Origin: Candidatus Omnitrophota bacterium
Lineage (GTDB): Bacteria > Omnitrophota > Gorgyraeia > Pluralincolimonadales > Pluralincolimonadaceae
Assembly (NCBI GenBank): GCA_017992785.1
Contig: JAGONY010000001.1
Location: forward strand, 1 to 56,000
Reading direction: 5' to 3'
DNA length: 56,000 nt
The translations under genes were made by a program, and so were the position numbers. Every line of letters starts with the position of its first letter. Position 1 is the stretch's first letter. This document shows positions 46,933-55,336 of this stretch, in pieces. Below the pieces are notes generated by a model. The model was not told where the DNA came from and did no database searches. It saw only the letters and a list, made by a program, of their open reading frames with translations.

Positions 46933-48969
46933 ATGAAGAAATCCGCTATTATAATCACGGTCATATCCATCGCGGTCGTCGCGGTTGCCGCGGGCGTCCT
47001 TTTAACATTCACATCCAAGCCGGCACCGATAGAGTCGATACTCCCGGCGGATGCCGTCTTCTTCATGAAGTTCTCCGAGGTCGACAGGCAGGTCAAGGAG
47101 TTCAAGGCCTCAAAGCTCTGCAAGAACCTCGAGAGGATAGATATCGAGATGCTTATGGAGAAGAGCGGCGCGAAGAAGGAGGATGTCGAGAACTTCAGGG
47201 CCGCCAGGACGGAGCTGACGAGTTTCATAGGCGGGCTCGTCCTCGAGAAATATTTCGGCAAGGAGATCGCGGTCGCCGTATACCCGTCGGGTAAGATAGA
47301 GTTTACGCCCGAAGGTGTCGTCGACATGGCGTCGAATATTACTCTGGCCACAAGGGTCAAGCCCGAGACGAAATTCATCGACTTCCTCGCGAAGATATTC
47401 AACAAGGCAGGCAGGAAATACGAAGTCGCGGAAGAGAATTACAAGGGCAAGAAGATGACCGTCGTCAAGCTCGACGACAAGGTCAGCATCGCCTATGTCC
47501 AGATAAAGGACATCATCGTCATAGGTTTGGGCAAGAAGGCCGCCACATCCTGCTGTGACGTTGCCGACAGGAAGCTCCTTTCGCTCGCGCAGGACAAGGA
47601 CTATACCGACGCGATGGCGAAGTTCCCGAAAGGCGCGGAGACGGTCGCCTTCGGCGATATGGGGCTCATTACGGCCGGCATCAAGCACATCGCTGACGCC
47701 GTGCCGGCGCCTAAAGCGGAAGCCGGGGCCCAGCCGGACCCGGGCAGGATCTTCCGTGACCAGATCGACAAGACGCTTACCGTCTACGGCGGATTCAAAT
47801 CGTTCAGCTACGCCAAATACCCCGGCAAGATCACCAAGGAGAGGATGCAGATATCTCTCGATAAGGCGAAGCTGATACCGTTCTTCAGGGATTTCTATTC
47901 GGTGAAGCCGCGCAAGAACACGGCGATAAAATTCGCCCCGGCCAACACGATATGGTACAGCTGGGACACCTTTGAATGGAAGGCGTACTGGAAATACATA
48001 AAAGAAGAGATGGGCAAGGAAGCCGCCAAAGTGGGCCAGAGCCTTACCTTCAACGACATGATAGACGGTTTCGAGAAGCAGATGGGCATAAACATAGAGA
48101 ACGACCTTATCCCGGCGCTCGGAGACGAGACAGGCATGTGCCTTACGGACATAAACCTCGACGGAATGATACCGATGCCGCATTTCGTTATCTTCCTGAA
48201 GGTCGACAAGAAAGAGGCGATAGACAGGTTGCTCGCGAAGTTCACGCAGGGCGGGAGCATGCAGTCCGAATCGTATAAGGGGACCGACATCAAATACATG
48301 AACCTGCCGTTCGGCATGGCATTCCAGCCGGCGTTCTGCTACGCAGGGGATTATTTCCTCTTCTCGCTCGGGCGCGAGCCGATTAAGGGCTCTATAGATT
48401 CGTATTCCGGGGCGGCAAAGTCGCTCTTCGAGAACGAGGACTTCAAGTCGGTCAACCACGGCCTCATGGACCCGGCGAACAAGGTCACCTATCTTAAGGT
48501 GGACACGCTTTTGCAGAAGGGCAAGGGTATCTGCGATTGGGCCGTGAGGTGGCTCACGTTCATGTCCGAACAGCAGAAGAAGGTCAAGGAGATGATGGCC
48601 GCGCAGACGGACAAGCTGAAGGCCGAGATACAGTCGCTCGAGAAAGAGCTTGCGGATATAAACGCGAAGATAAACGACCCGGCCAACACGCCGGAGGCGG
48701 CGGCCGAGCTTGTCGCGAAGGCCAAGGAGAAGGAGTCGATGCTGGAGATGAACAGGGAACAGCTCGACCAGTTCGAGGTGAGGAGCCAGCAGGGCGGCCC
48801 GGGCCAGGGACCGTCCAAGGATTTCGACGCCGCCCTCGTCCAGCTTTGGCTCGACAAGGCGGTATATCCGGTCATTGACGGCCTGCAGTCGCTGAAAGCC
48901 GCCGGCTCGAAGACCGTATTCACGGATAAGGCCATTGAGGGGGAATCCTACTCAAAGATCGTCGAATAA
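46933..48969 (+). CDS. membrane-anchored DUF3352-like protein
   Basis: 678 residues. Seen: one N-terminal membrane helix (about 5-27), then a large extracytoplasmic part starting SILPADAVFFMKFSEVDRQV, the typical start of DUF3352 proteins, with repeated alpha/beta segments (NTIWYSWDTFEW, LGDETGMCLTDINLDGM, LGREPIKGSIDSYSGAAKS), and a late coiled-coil insertion (about 545-615, Lys/Glu/Gln-rich) before the final domain. DUF3352 proteins are of unknown function, often in PVC and cyanobacterial genomes. AAGGAGA precedes the ATG; its own promoter lies in the preceding gene. Confidence 0.7.
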   Translation: MKKSAIIITVISIAVVAVAAGVLLTFTSKPAPIESILPADAVFFMKFSEVDRQVKEFKASKLCKNLERIDIEMLMEKSGAKKEDVENFRAARTELTSFIGGLVLEKYFGKEIAVAVYPSGKIEFTPEGVVDMASNITLATRVKPETKFIDFLAKIFNKAGRKYEVAEENYKGKKMTVVKLDDKVSIAYVQIKDIIVIGLGKKAATSCCDVADRKLLSLAQDKDYTDAMAKFPKGAETVAFGDMGLITAGIKHIADAVPAPKAEAGAQPDPGRIFRDQIDKTLTVYGGFKSFSYAKYPGKITKERMQISLDKAKLIPFFRDFYSVKPRKNTAIKFAPANTIWYSWDTFEWKAYWKYIKEEMGKEAAKVGQSLTFNDMIDGFEKQMGINIENDLIPALGDETGMCLTDINLDGMIPMPHFVIFLKVDKKEAIDRLLAKFTQGGSMQSESYKGTDIKYMNLPFGMAFQPAFCYAGDYFLFSLGREPIKGSIDSYSGAAKSLFENEDFKSVNHGLMDPANKVTYLKVDTLLQKGKGICDWAVRWLTFMSEQQKKVKEMMAAQTDKLKAEIQSLEKELADINAKINDPANTPEAAAELVAKAKEKESMLEMNREQLDQFEVRSQQGGPGQGPSKDFDAALVQLWLDKAVYPVIDGLQSLKAAGSKTVFTDKAIEGESYSKIVE

Positions 48970-48974
48970 AACTC

Positions 48975-49003
48975 TTGACAGCGGCGCCTGTCCGTAGTAT
49001 AAA
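48975..49003 (+). promoter_or_regulatory. sigma70-type promoter for the rimP-nusA-infB operon
   Basis: TTGACA at 48975-48980, a 17-base spacer and TATAAA at 48998-49003. Predicted transcription start near 49010, leaving an 87-base leader before rimP. Confidence 0.8.
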
Positions 49004-49030
49004 TAAAGGTACAATTTAAGTCCACTACAC

Positions 49031-49068
49031 AAGGAGGAGTGGGTAAGTTCTACCTCCTTTTTTTGTTG
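49031..49068 (+). promoter_or_regulatory. attenuator-like hairpin in the rimP-nusA-infB leader
   Basis: AAGGAGG (49031-49037) pairs exactly with CCTCCTT (49053-49059), loop 15 bases, followed by a T-rich run that continues to about 49076. Placed between promoter and first gene, it fits an intrinsic terminator controlling read-through into the operon. The stem is only seven pairs, so efficiency is uncertain. Confidence 0.5.
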
Positions 49069-49096
49069 TCTTTTTTCCGAAAAACCCGAAAAAGGC

Positions 49097-49561
49097 ATGG
49101 AAGATAACGTTATACTGGAAAAAGTAAGGGAACTTGCGTCTCCGGCGCTTTCCGAGGCCGGCGTCGAGCTTGTCGACCTGACCTACAGGCACGAGAGCGG
49201 GGGCATGGTCATGCGCTTTACCGTCGATAAAAGAGGCGGGATAAGAATCGGCGAATGCGGCGCGTTGAGCCGCAGGATAGAAGGCCTTCTGGAAGGGGCG
49301 AACGTGATCGAGAGCCATTACATGCTCGAGGTGCAGTCGCCGGGCCTCGACAGGAAACTTTCCAGGACCAGCGATTTCGAAAGGGTCATCGGCAAGGAGC
49401 TCGACGTGGTCCTAAGCGCGCCGGTGGACGGGAAATGGGAGTATTCGGCGGCGTTGAAATGGGTCGGCGAGGACAGCATTAAACTGGAATTGCCCGACGG
49501 CAGGGAAGTATCCGTGCCGCGCGAAGCGATAATGAAAGCGAAGCTGCATCTTGAATTTTAG
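49097..49561 (+). CDS. rimP: ribosome maturation factor RimP
   Basis: Needed for maturation of the 30S subunit. Seen: the N-terminal domain with LASPALSEAGVELVDLTYRHE and VMRFTVDKRGGIRIGECG, the family motif YMLEVQSPGLDRKLSRTSDF, and the C-terminal SH3-like domain ending at residue 154. The length is normal. The ATG has only a weak AAAGG right beside it. First gene of the conserved rimP-nusA-infB operon; the E. coli version also starts with metY, absent here. Confidence 0.93.
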   Translation: MEDNVILEKVRELASPALSEAGVELVDLTYRHESGGMVMRFTVDKRGGIRIGECGALSRRIEGLLEGANVIESHYMLEVQSPGLDRKLSRTSDFERVIGKELDVVLSAPVDGKWEYSAALKWVGEDSIKLELPDGREVSVPREAIMKAKLHLEF

Positions 49562-49573
49562 AAGGGAACAACT

Positions 49574-50758
49574 ATGAACGGAGAACTGTTAACAGTACTG
49601 GACCACCTTGAGAGAGACAAGGGAATAGACCGCGAGATCCTGATGACGGCCGTCGAGAGCGCTCTTGTCAGCGCCGCGAAGAAAGCGCTCGGCACGCAGT
49701 CCGACGACGTCACTGTCAAGATAGACAGGAAGAACGGCGAGGTAAAGGTATTCTCGGGCACGAAGGAGATAAAGTCCGAGGATTTCGGCCGCATTGCCGC
49801 GCAGACCGCGAAGCAGATCATAATCCAGAAGATCCGCGAGGCGGAGCGAGACGTCATATTTACCGATTACAGCAGCCGCGTAGGCAACGTCGTAAACGGC
49901 ACGGTCTACCGGTTCGAGAAGGGCAATATAATCGTCGACCTCGGCAAGACGGAGGGCTTCATACCGAAGAGCGAGCAGTCGCCGAAGGAGAATTTCAGGC
50001 AGGGCGACCGCATAAAGGCGTATGTGCTCGAGGTCAAGAAGACCGGCAAGGGCCCTCAGATAGTGCTCTCGCGCGCGAACCCGGGCCTCGTCAAGAAGCT
50101 CTTCGAGCTCGAGATACCCGAGATATACGAGGGCATCGTCGAGGTAAAGTCCATATCGAGGGAAGCCGGCGACAGGACGAAGATATCGGTATTCTCCAAG
50201 GACGAGAAGATCGACTGCGTGGGCGCCTGCGTAGGCATGAGGGGCTCCCGTGTGAAAAATATCGTGAAGGAACTGCAGGGCGAGAAGATAGATATCGTCC
50301 GCTGGAGCGACGACACGAAGGAATACGTCCTCGCGGCGCTAAACCCCGCGAAGATATCTACGATAAAGCTCGACAAGGAATCGAAGACCGCGCAGGTCAC
50401 GGTCGACGACGACCAGCTGAGTTTGGCCATCGGTAAGAAGGGCCAGAACGTGCGGCTCGCGTCGAAGCTTACCGGATGGGAGATAGACATAAAGCCGAAG
50501 ACGCCGGCCGTCGAAGGCGCGGCCAAGGCCGCGGCCGAGGCCGTTATGCCGGAGCTGTCGGCAAAGGAAGAGTCCGGCGACATATCATCTGTCGAAGGCG
50601 TCGGCGCGAAGACGAAGGCGCTGCTTGAAGGCGCAGGGTTGTCCACTATCGCTAAGATAGCGGAATCATCGGTCGAGGAACTCACTAAAATAAAGGGTAT
50701 CGGCGAGAAGACCGCGGAAAAGATACTCAAGAGCGCGAAAGAGCTGGCGAAAAAATAA
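49574..50758 (+). CDS. nusA: transcription termination/antitermination protein NusA
   Basis: Binds RNA polymerase and nascent RNA, modulating pausing and termination. Seen: the N-terminal RNAP-binding domain, an S1 domain (about residues 108-180: VGNVVNGTVYRFEKGNIIVD), KH1 and KH2 (about 200-320: CVGACVGMRGSRVKNIVKEL, QLSLAIGKKGQNVRLASKLTG) and a helix-hairpin-helix end (SVEGVGAKTKALLEGAGL, IKGIGEKTAEKILKSAKE). 394 residues. Its ATG has AGAAGGG upstream. It is abutted by infB with no gap. Confidence 0.95.
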   Translation: MNGELLTVLDHLERDKGIDREILMTAVESALVSAAKKALGTQSDDVTVKIDRKNGEVKVFSGTKEIKSEDFGRIAAQTAKQIIIQKIREAERDVIFTDYSSRVGNVVNGTVYRFEKGNIIVDLGKTEGFIPKSEQSPKENFRQGDRIKAYVLEVKKTGKGPQIVLSRANPGLVKKLFELEIPEIYEGIVEVKSISREAGDRTKISVFSKDEKIDCVGACVGMRGSRVKNIVKELQGEKIDIVRWSDDTKEYVLAALNPAKISTIKLDKESKTAQVTVDDDQLSLAIGKKGQNVRLASKLTGWEIDIKPKTPAVEGAAKAAAEAVMPELSAKEESGDISSVEGVGAKTKALLEGAGLSTIAKIAESSVEELTKIKGIGEKTAEKILKSAKELAKK

Positions 50759-52882
50759 ATGAAAAAAACCAAAACAGAGACGAAAAAAGAAGAAGTAAAG
50801 AAAGTCAAGAAACCCGCTAAGGCCGCCGTAAAGACCGCCGTCAAGGCCGTCAGGGAAAAGAAGGTAACTAAGCCAAAGGCCGAAGCCAAGGTCAAGGCCG
50901 CGCCTAAGAAAAAAGAAGTCAAGGCGAAGGTCGAGCCGAAGGCCGCGGTAAAGGTCGAGCCTAAGGTTGAGGTGAAACCGGCTCCCGCGCCCGTTATCCC
51001 GAAACCCGTGGCGAAGCCGGAGCCTGTCGCGGCCCCGAAAGTTGAGATCAAGCCTTCGATAAAGCCCGAGGCGGTGAAGCCGCCCGTAGCGAAGCCGGCC
51101 GCACCTCCGGTGCCGCCAGTCAAAAAAGAACCCGTTAAACTGGTCGCAAAATTCCCGATGACATTAAAGGACCTCGCCGCGAAGATAAACGCGAGGCCTA
51201 ATGATCTTATAGTAAGGTTGATGAGGCAGAAGGTCATGGCGACGATAAACCAGGCGGTGGATATCGACGTCGCGAACCTTATTGCCGTTGATTTCGGATT
51301 TGAGTTCGAAAAACCGCTCACGCAGGAGCAGGAGATACTGAAGGCCTTTGAGGTCGAGGACAAGACGAAGCTTGTACCGCGTGGCCCGGTCGTAACGCTG
51401 ATGGGCCATGTCGACCACGGCAAGACCTCGCTGCTCGACGCTATCAGGAAGTCGAGCTTAGCCGATAAGGAATCGGGAGGCATCACGCAGCATATCGGCG
51501 CGTATGTGGTCAAGGTGGGGAAGGGAAATGTGACATTCCTCGATACTCCCGGCCACGAAGCGTTCACCGCAATGAGGGCGCGCGGCGCGCAGGCGACGGA
51601 TATAGTAATACTTGTGGTCGCCGCCGATGACGGCGTAATGCCCCAGACGAAGGAAGCCATAGACCACGCGCGCGCTGCGGGAGTCCCGATAGTCGTCGCG
51701 ATGAACAAGATAGATAAGCCGGAAGCGAACCCGAACAGGGTCAAGAAGCAACTGAACGAGGTGGGGCTCATGTCCGAGGACTGGGGCGGAAAGACCATCG
51801 TGATCGGCGTCTCGGCGAAGACGGGCAAAGGCATCGAGGAACTTCTCGAGATGCTGTTGCTCGAGGCGGAGATGCTTGAACTGAAGGCCGACCCGACCGG
51901 GCGCACGAAGGGCGTCGTGATAGAAGGCAAGATATCAAAAGGCGGCGGTCCGATAGCTACCGTCCTCGTCCAGAAGGGCACGTTGAGGCCCGGCGACATC
52001 GTCGTGGCTGGCCTGCATTACGGCAAGGTCAGGGCTATGATAAACGACCTCGGCCACAGGCTCTACGAGGCGCCACCGTCAAAGCCGGTCGAGATACTCG
52101 GCCTCGCGGGACTGCCCGAAGCGGGAGACATATTCTTCACTGTCCCGGACGAGAAGACCGCAAGGGAACTAGTCGAACAGCGCCAGCAGGATGCGAAGAC
52201 GGCGCAGATGCAGCCGGTCAAGAGGATAACGCTCGAGGAGCTTTCTCAGCAGGTTAAGGAAGGCAAGGCCAAGGAGCTTAAGGTAATAGTCAAGGCCGAC
52301 GTGCAGGGTTCGGTGGAGGCGCTTGAACAGTCGCTTGTGGGCCTCGGCACGAACGACGTGAAGATCGATATTATACACTCGGGCGCCGGGAGCATAAACG
52401 AATCGGACGTCATGCTTGCCGCCGCATCGAACGCGATCATAATAGGGTTCCGTGTCGAATATACGCCTGAAGGCGAGCAGGAGGCCCGGCTCGAGAAGAT
52501 CGACGTCCGTCTCTACAGGATCATATACGAGGCGATAAACGACGTAAAGAACGCCATGGAGGGTATGCTTGACCCGACGATAACCGAGGTCTTCATGGGC
52601 CGCGCCGACGTCAGGCAGGTCTTCAAGGTCACGAAGGCGGGCACTATCGCGGGTTGCTTTGTCGCGAAGGGCAAGATAACCAGGAACGCCGGTTGCCGCC
52701 TCTGGAGGGACAGGGAGAAGGTATACGAAGGCAAGATCGCCTCGGTAAAGCGTTTCAAGGACGACGTCAAGGAGGTCGCGGAAGGTTTCGAGTGCGGCAT
52801 CGCGCTCAGCAATTTCGACGACTTGAAACCCGGGGACGTTATAGAAGTATTCGAGCTAAGGAAGACCGCGAGGAAGCTTTAA
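50759..52882 (+). CDS. infB: translation initiation factor IF-2
   Basis: GTPase that delivers fMet-tRNA to the ribosome. The first about 125 residues are a Lys/Ala/Pro/Val/Glu low-complexity tail; then an IF2-N domain (about 130-180), the GTPase domain with GHVDHGKT (216-223), [14 protein letters not shown], and the C-terminal barrel domains with [21 protein letters not shown] and [18 protein letters not shown]. 707 residues is the usual short bacterial size. Starts directly after the nusA stop, so it is coupled to it. Confidence 0.96.
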   Translation: MKKTKTETKKEEVKKVKKPAKAAVKTAVKAVREKKVTKPKAEAKVKAAPKKKEVKAKVEPKAAVKVEPKVEVKPAPAPVIPKPVAKPEPVAAPKVEIKPSIKPEAVKPPVAKPAAPPVPPVKKEPVKLVAKFPMTLKDLAAKINARPNDLIVRLMRQKVMATINQAVDIDVANLIAVDFGFEFEKPLTQEQEILKAFEVEDKTKLVPRGPVVTLMGHVDHGKTSLLDAIRKSSLADKESGGITQHIGAYVVKVGKGNVTFLDTPGHEAFTAMRARGAQATDIVILVVAADDGVMPQTKEAIDHARAAGVPIVVAMNKIDKPEANPNRVKKQLNEVGLMSEDWGGKTIVIGVSAKTGKGIEELLEMLLLEAEMLELKADPTGRTKGVVIEGKISKGGGPIATVLVQKGTLRPGDIVVAGLHYGKVRAMINDLGHRLYEAPPSKPVEILGLAGLPEAGDIFFTVPDEKTARELVEQRQQDAKTAQMQPVKRITLEELSQQVKEGKAKELKVIVKADVQGSVEALEQSLVGLGTNDVKIDIIHSGAGSINESDVMLAAASNAIIIGFRVEYTPEGEQEARLEKIDVRLYRIIYEAINDVKNAMEGMLDPTITEVFMGRADVRQVFKVTKAGTIAGCFVAKGKITRNAGCRLWRDREKVYEGKIASVKRFKDDVKEVAEGFECGIALSNFDDLKPGDVIEVFELRKTARKL

Positions 52883-52885
52883 AAT

Positions 52886-53866
52886 ATGAAGAAGAGGGTA
52901 TTGAGCGGGATGCGCCCCACGGGCAAATTGCACATGGGCCATCTTGCCGGCGCGCTGAAGAACTGGGTAGAGATGCAGGATCAGTACGACTGCTTCTACA
53001 TGGTCGCCGATTACCACGCGCTCATGAGCGAATACGCGGACCCGTCGGCGATGAAAGAGAACATCATCGACAACACCGCGGATTTCCTCGCGTGCGGCAT
53101 CGACCCGGAGAGGTCGGTCATCTTCGTGCAGTCCGACGTGCCGGAACACCTCGAGCTGAACATGATACTCTCGGCTATAACGCCGCTCTCGTGGCTCGAG
53201 CGCTGCCCGACATACAAGGAACAGCTCAGGGAGGTCGAGGGCAGGGACCTCGCGACATACGGTTTTCTCGGTTACCCGGTCCTGCAGGCCGCGGACATAC
53301 TGATATATAAGGCGAACGCGGTGCCGGTCGGCGAAGACCAGCTGCCGCACCTCGAGCTTACGCGAGAGATAGTCAGGAGGTTCTTCCATTTTTACAAGAA
53401 GCAGGTCTTCCCGGAACCGGAAGGCCTGTTGACCCAGACCCCGCGGCTCCTCGGTGTGGATAACAGGAAGATGTCCAAGAGCTATGGCAACGCGGTCAAC
53501 CTTTCGGACTCTCCCGAAGAGGTAAAGAAGAAGATAAAGGCGATGATAACGGACCCGCAGAGGATCAAGAAAGACGATCCCGGGCATCCGGACATCTGCA
53601 ACGTATATTCGTATTACAAGTTCTTCTTCCCTGAACTGGCCGCGGGTATCCCGGAGGAGTGCAAGTCGGCGGAGATCGGCTGCGTCGAAGACAAGGCGAA
53701 ACTGGCCGATTGCATAGTCGAGTTGCTTAGGCCGATCCAGGAGAGAAGGAAGAAGATATTAAGCGACAGGGTGGGCCTCGAGGCGGTCCTTAAGAAGGGC
53801 GCCGAGAAGGCGCGCGCGGTCGCGCGTGAGACGATGGGAGAGGTCAGGAAAGCAGTCGGTATATGA
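52886..53866 (+). CDS. trpS: tryptophanyl-tRNA synthetase
   Basis: Class I synthetase. Seen: HIGH-type motif GKLHMGH (13-19), GEDQLPHLELTREIVRRF, and KMSKS (195-199). 326 residues is standard. It starts three bases after infB and its stop overlaps scpA by four bases, so translation initiation, Trp-tRNA supply and chromosome segregation genes are in one run. Confidence 0.95.
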   Translation: MKKRVLSGMRPTGKLHMGHLAGALKNWVEMQDQYDCFYMVADYHALMSEYADPSAMKENIIDNTADFLACGIDPERSVIFVQSDVPEHLELNMILSAITPLSWLERCPTYKEQLREVEGRDLATYGFLGYPVLQAADILIYKANAVPVGEDQLPHLELTREIVRRFFHFYKKQVFPEPEGLLTQTPRLLGVDNRKMSKSYGNAVNLSDSPEEVKKKIKAMITDPQRIKKDDPGHPDICNVYSYYKFFFPELAAGIPEECKSAEIGCVEDKAKLADCIVELLRPIQERRKKILSDRVGLEAVLKKGAEKARAVARETMGEVRKAVGI

Positions 53867-54657
53867 CGTACAAGGTAAAGCTTGACGTGTTCGAAGGCCC
53901 GCTGGACCTTCTTCTGTACCTCATCAAGAAGGAAGAAGCGGATATATTCAATATCCCGATCGCGAAGATAACGGAGCAGTACCTGCATTACCTCGAATAC
54001 ATGGAGCTGCTCGACCTGCACATCGCCGGCGAGTTCATCGTGATGGCCGCGACGCTGATGCATATAAAGTCGCGGATGCTGCTGCCGCCGGACGAACAGC
54101 CGCCGGAAGAGATAGAGGAAGAGGACCCGCGCGCCGAGCTCGTGCGCAGGCTCATCGAATACAAGAAGTTCAAGGAAGCGGCCGGGGAGCTCTCCGAGCT
54201 TGAACGTCGCAGATCGATGGTCTTCCCGCGTTCGGTTGACGAGACGCAGTACATCGACCAGACCGAAGGGCCGTATTTCGAAGCGTCGATATTCGACCTC
54301 ATAAACGCGTTCTCGACCATACTCAAGAGCGTGTCGCGCGAGGCGTTCCTCGAGGTGGTCAAGGACGAGTTTACCGTCGAGGAGAAGGTCCACGAGCTGT
54401 TCCATATGCTCGTTGAGACGCCGGTCATAAATTTTAAGGATATATTCAAGAAGTCGAGGAGCAAGATAGAGCTGATAGCGACGTTCCTCGCGCTGCTTGA
54501 ACTGATAAGGCTGAAGGAAGTCATGGTAAGGCAGCATAATATCTTCGGCGAGATCGAGGTAGTGCGCAACCCGAACAATATCGGCCCGAAGCTTAAGGCC
54601 GCGGTAGAAAGCGCGCCGGAAAAACCGGCGGAGGGGACACCGGATGGAACTGTCTGA
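53863..54657 (+). CDS. scpA: segregation and condensation protein A
   Basis: Kleisin subunit of the SMC-ScpAB condensin. Seen: the N-terminal FEGPLDLLLYLIKKEEADIF motif that binds the SMC neck, the middle helical stretch IKSRMLLPPDEQPPEEIEEE, and the winged-helix C-terminal region (about 190-245). 264 residues is the usual size. Overlaps trpS by four bases and scpB by 14. Confidence 0.94.
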   Translation: MTYKVKLDVFEGPLDLLLYLIKKEEADIFNIPIAKITEQYLHYLEYMELLDLHIAGEFIVMAATLMHIKSRMLLPPDEQPPEEIEEEDPRAELVRRLIEYKKFKEAAGELSELERRRSMVFPRSVDETQYIDQTEGPYFEASIFDLINAFSTILKSVSREAFLEVVKDEFTVEEKVHELFHMLVETPVINFKDIFKKSRSKIELIATFLALLELIRLKEVMVRQHNIFGEIEVVRNPNNIGPKLKAAVESAPEKPAEGTPDGTV

Positions 54658-55336
54658 GGCGAAAAAGATAATCGAGGCGCTGCTCTTCACGTCGGAGAAA
54701 CCGATAACCATAGAGCAGATGAAGGAGGTCCTCGAGGAGGTAGAGGCCAAGGATATCAAGGCCGCGCTTGCCGAACTGCAGACGGAATACGAGACGCTCG
54801 GCAGGAGCTTCAAGGTCTACGAGGTCGCGGGCGGCTACCAGATGGTCACGGCGCCCGAGTTCGCCGATTACCTGAAGAAGTTCTACAGGGTGAAATCGAA
54901 GGACAAGCTGACGAAGCCGGCGCTCGAGACGCTCGCGATAGTGGCCTACCGCCAGCCGATAACGAAGGCGGATATCGAGGACATACGCGGAGTCAACGTC
55001 GACGGCGTCATAAAGACGCTTGCGGACAGGCAGCTGATAAAGATAACCGGCAGGAAGGACGCGCCGGGCAGGCCGATATTATACGGGACGACAAAGGAGT
55101 TCCTCGACAGGTTCGGGCTCAGCTCGCTGAACGAGCTGCCGAAGCTCGGGGAGTTCACGGAAGCGGATATAGACTTAAGCGAATTGAAACAGGGACTCGG
55201 AGGCCAGGAGGTACAGGATGGAACTGGAGAAGTTACGCAGGAAGATAGACCTGTTGGACAGGAAGATAATACAGCTACTGAACAGCAGGGCGCAGCTGAG
55301 CAACAGGATAGGCCGGCTGAAGGCGAAGGCAAATAA
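54644..55336 (+). CDS. scpB: segregation and condensation protein B
   Basis: Kite-type partner of ScpA. Seen: two winged-helix domains with IIEALLFTSEKPITIEQM at the start and KPALETLAIVAYRQPITKADIEDIRG, then GRKDAPGRPILYGTTKEFLDRFGLSSL. The conserved part ends near residue 190. The last about 40 residues (rich in Gln, Glu, Gly, Ala) are encoded by DNA that in another frame is the start of pheA: the two genes overlap by 119 bases. 230 residues in all. Confidence 0.93.
   Translation: MELSEAKKIIEALLFTSEKPITIEQMKEVLEEVEAKDIKAALAELQTEYETLGRSFKVYEVAGGYQMVTAPEFADYLKKFYRVKSKDKLTKPALETLAIVAYRQPITKADIEDIRGVNVDGVIKTLADRQLIKITGRKDAPGRPILYGTTKEFLDRFGLSSLNELPKLGEFTEADIDLSELKQGLGGQEVQDGTGEVTQEDRPVGQEDNTATEQQGAAEQQDRPAEGEGK

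Noticed and set aside
48970-49096. tRNA gene in the nusA leader (as metY in E. coli)
   Set aside because: The leader has no cloverleaf and no TTCGA arm; it holds only the promoter, hairpin and T tract.
49039-49104. Leader peptide in front of rimP (GTG 49039)
   Set aside because: The Shine-Dalgarno AAGGAGG ends only one base before the GTG, too close for initiation, and the frame is low complexity. The region is better read as a hairpin.
50056-51999. Long antisense frame of 647 codons opposite nusA/infB
   Set aside because: It is the mirror of Lys/Ala/Pro/Val-rich coding DNA with few stop codons on the other strand. The translated product is a low-complexity Ser/Phe/Thr mix with no domain, and nusA and infB are certain.
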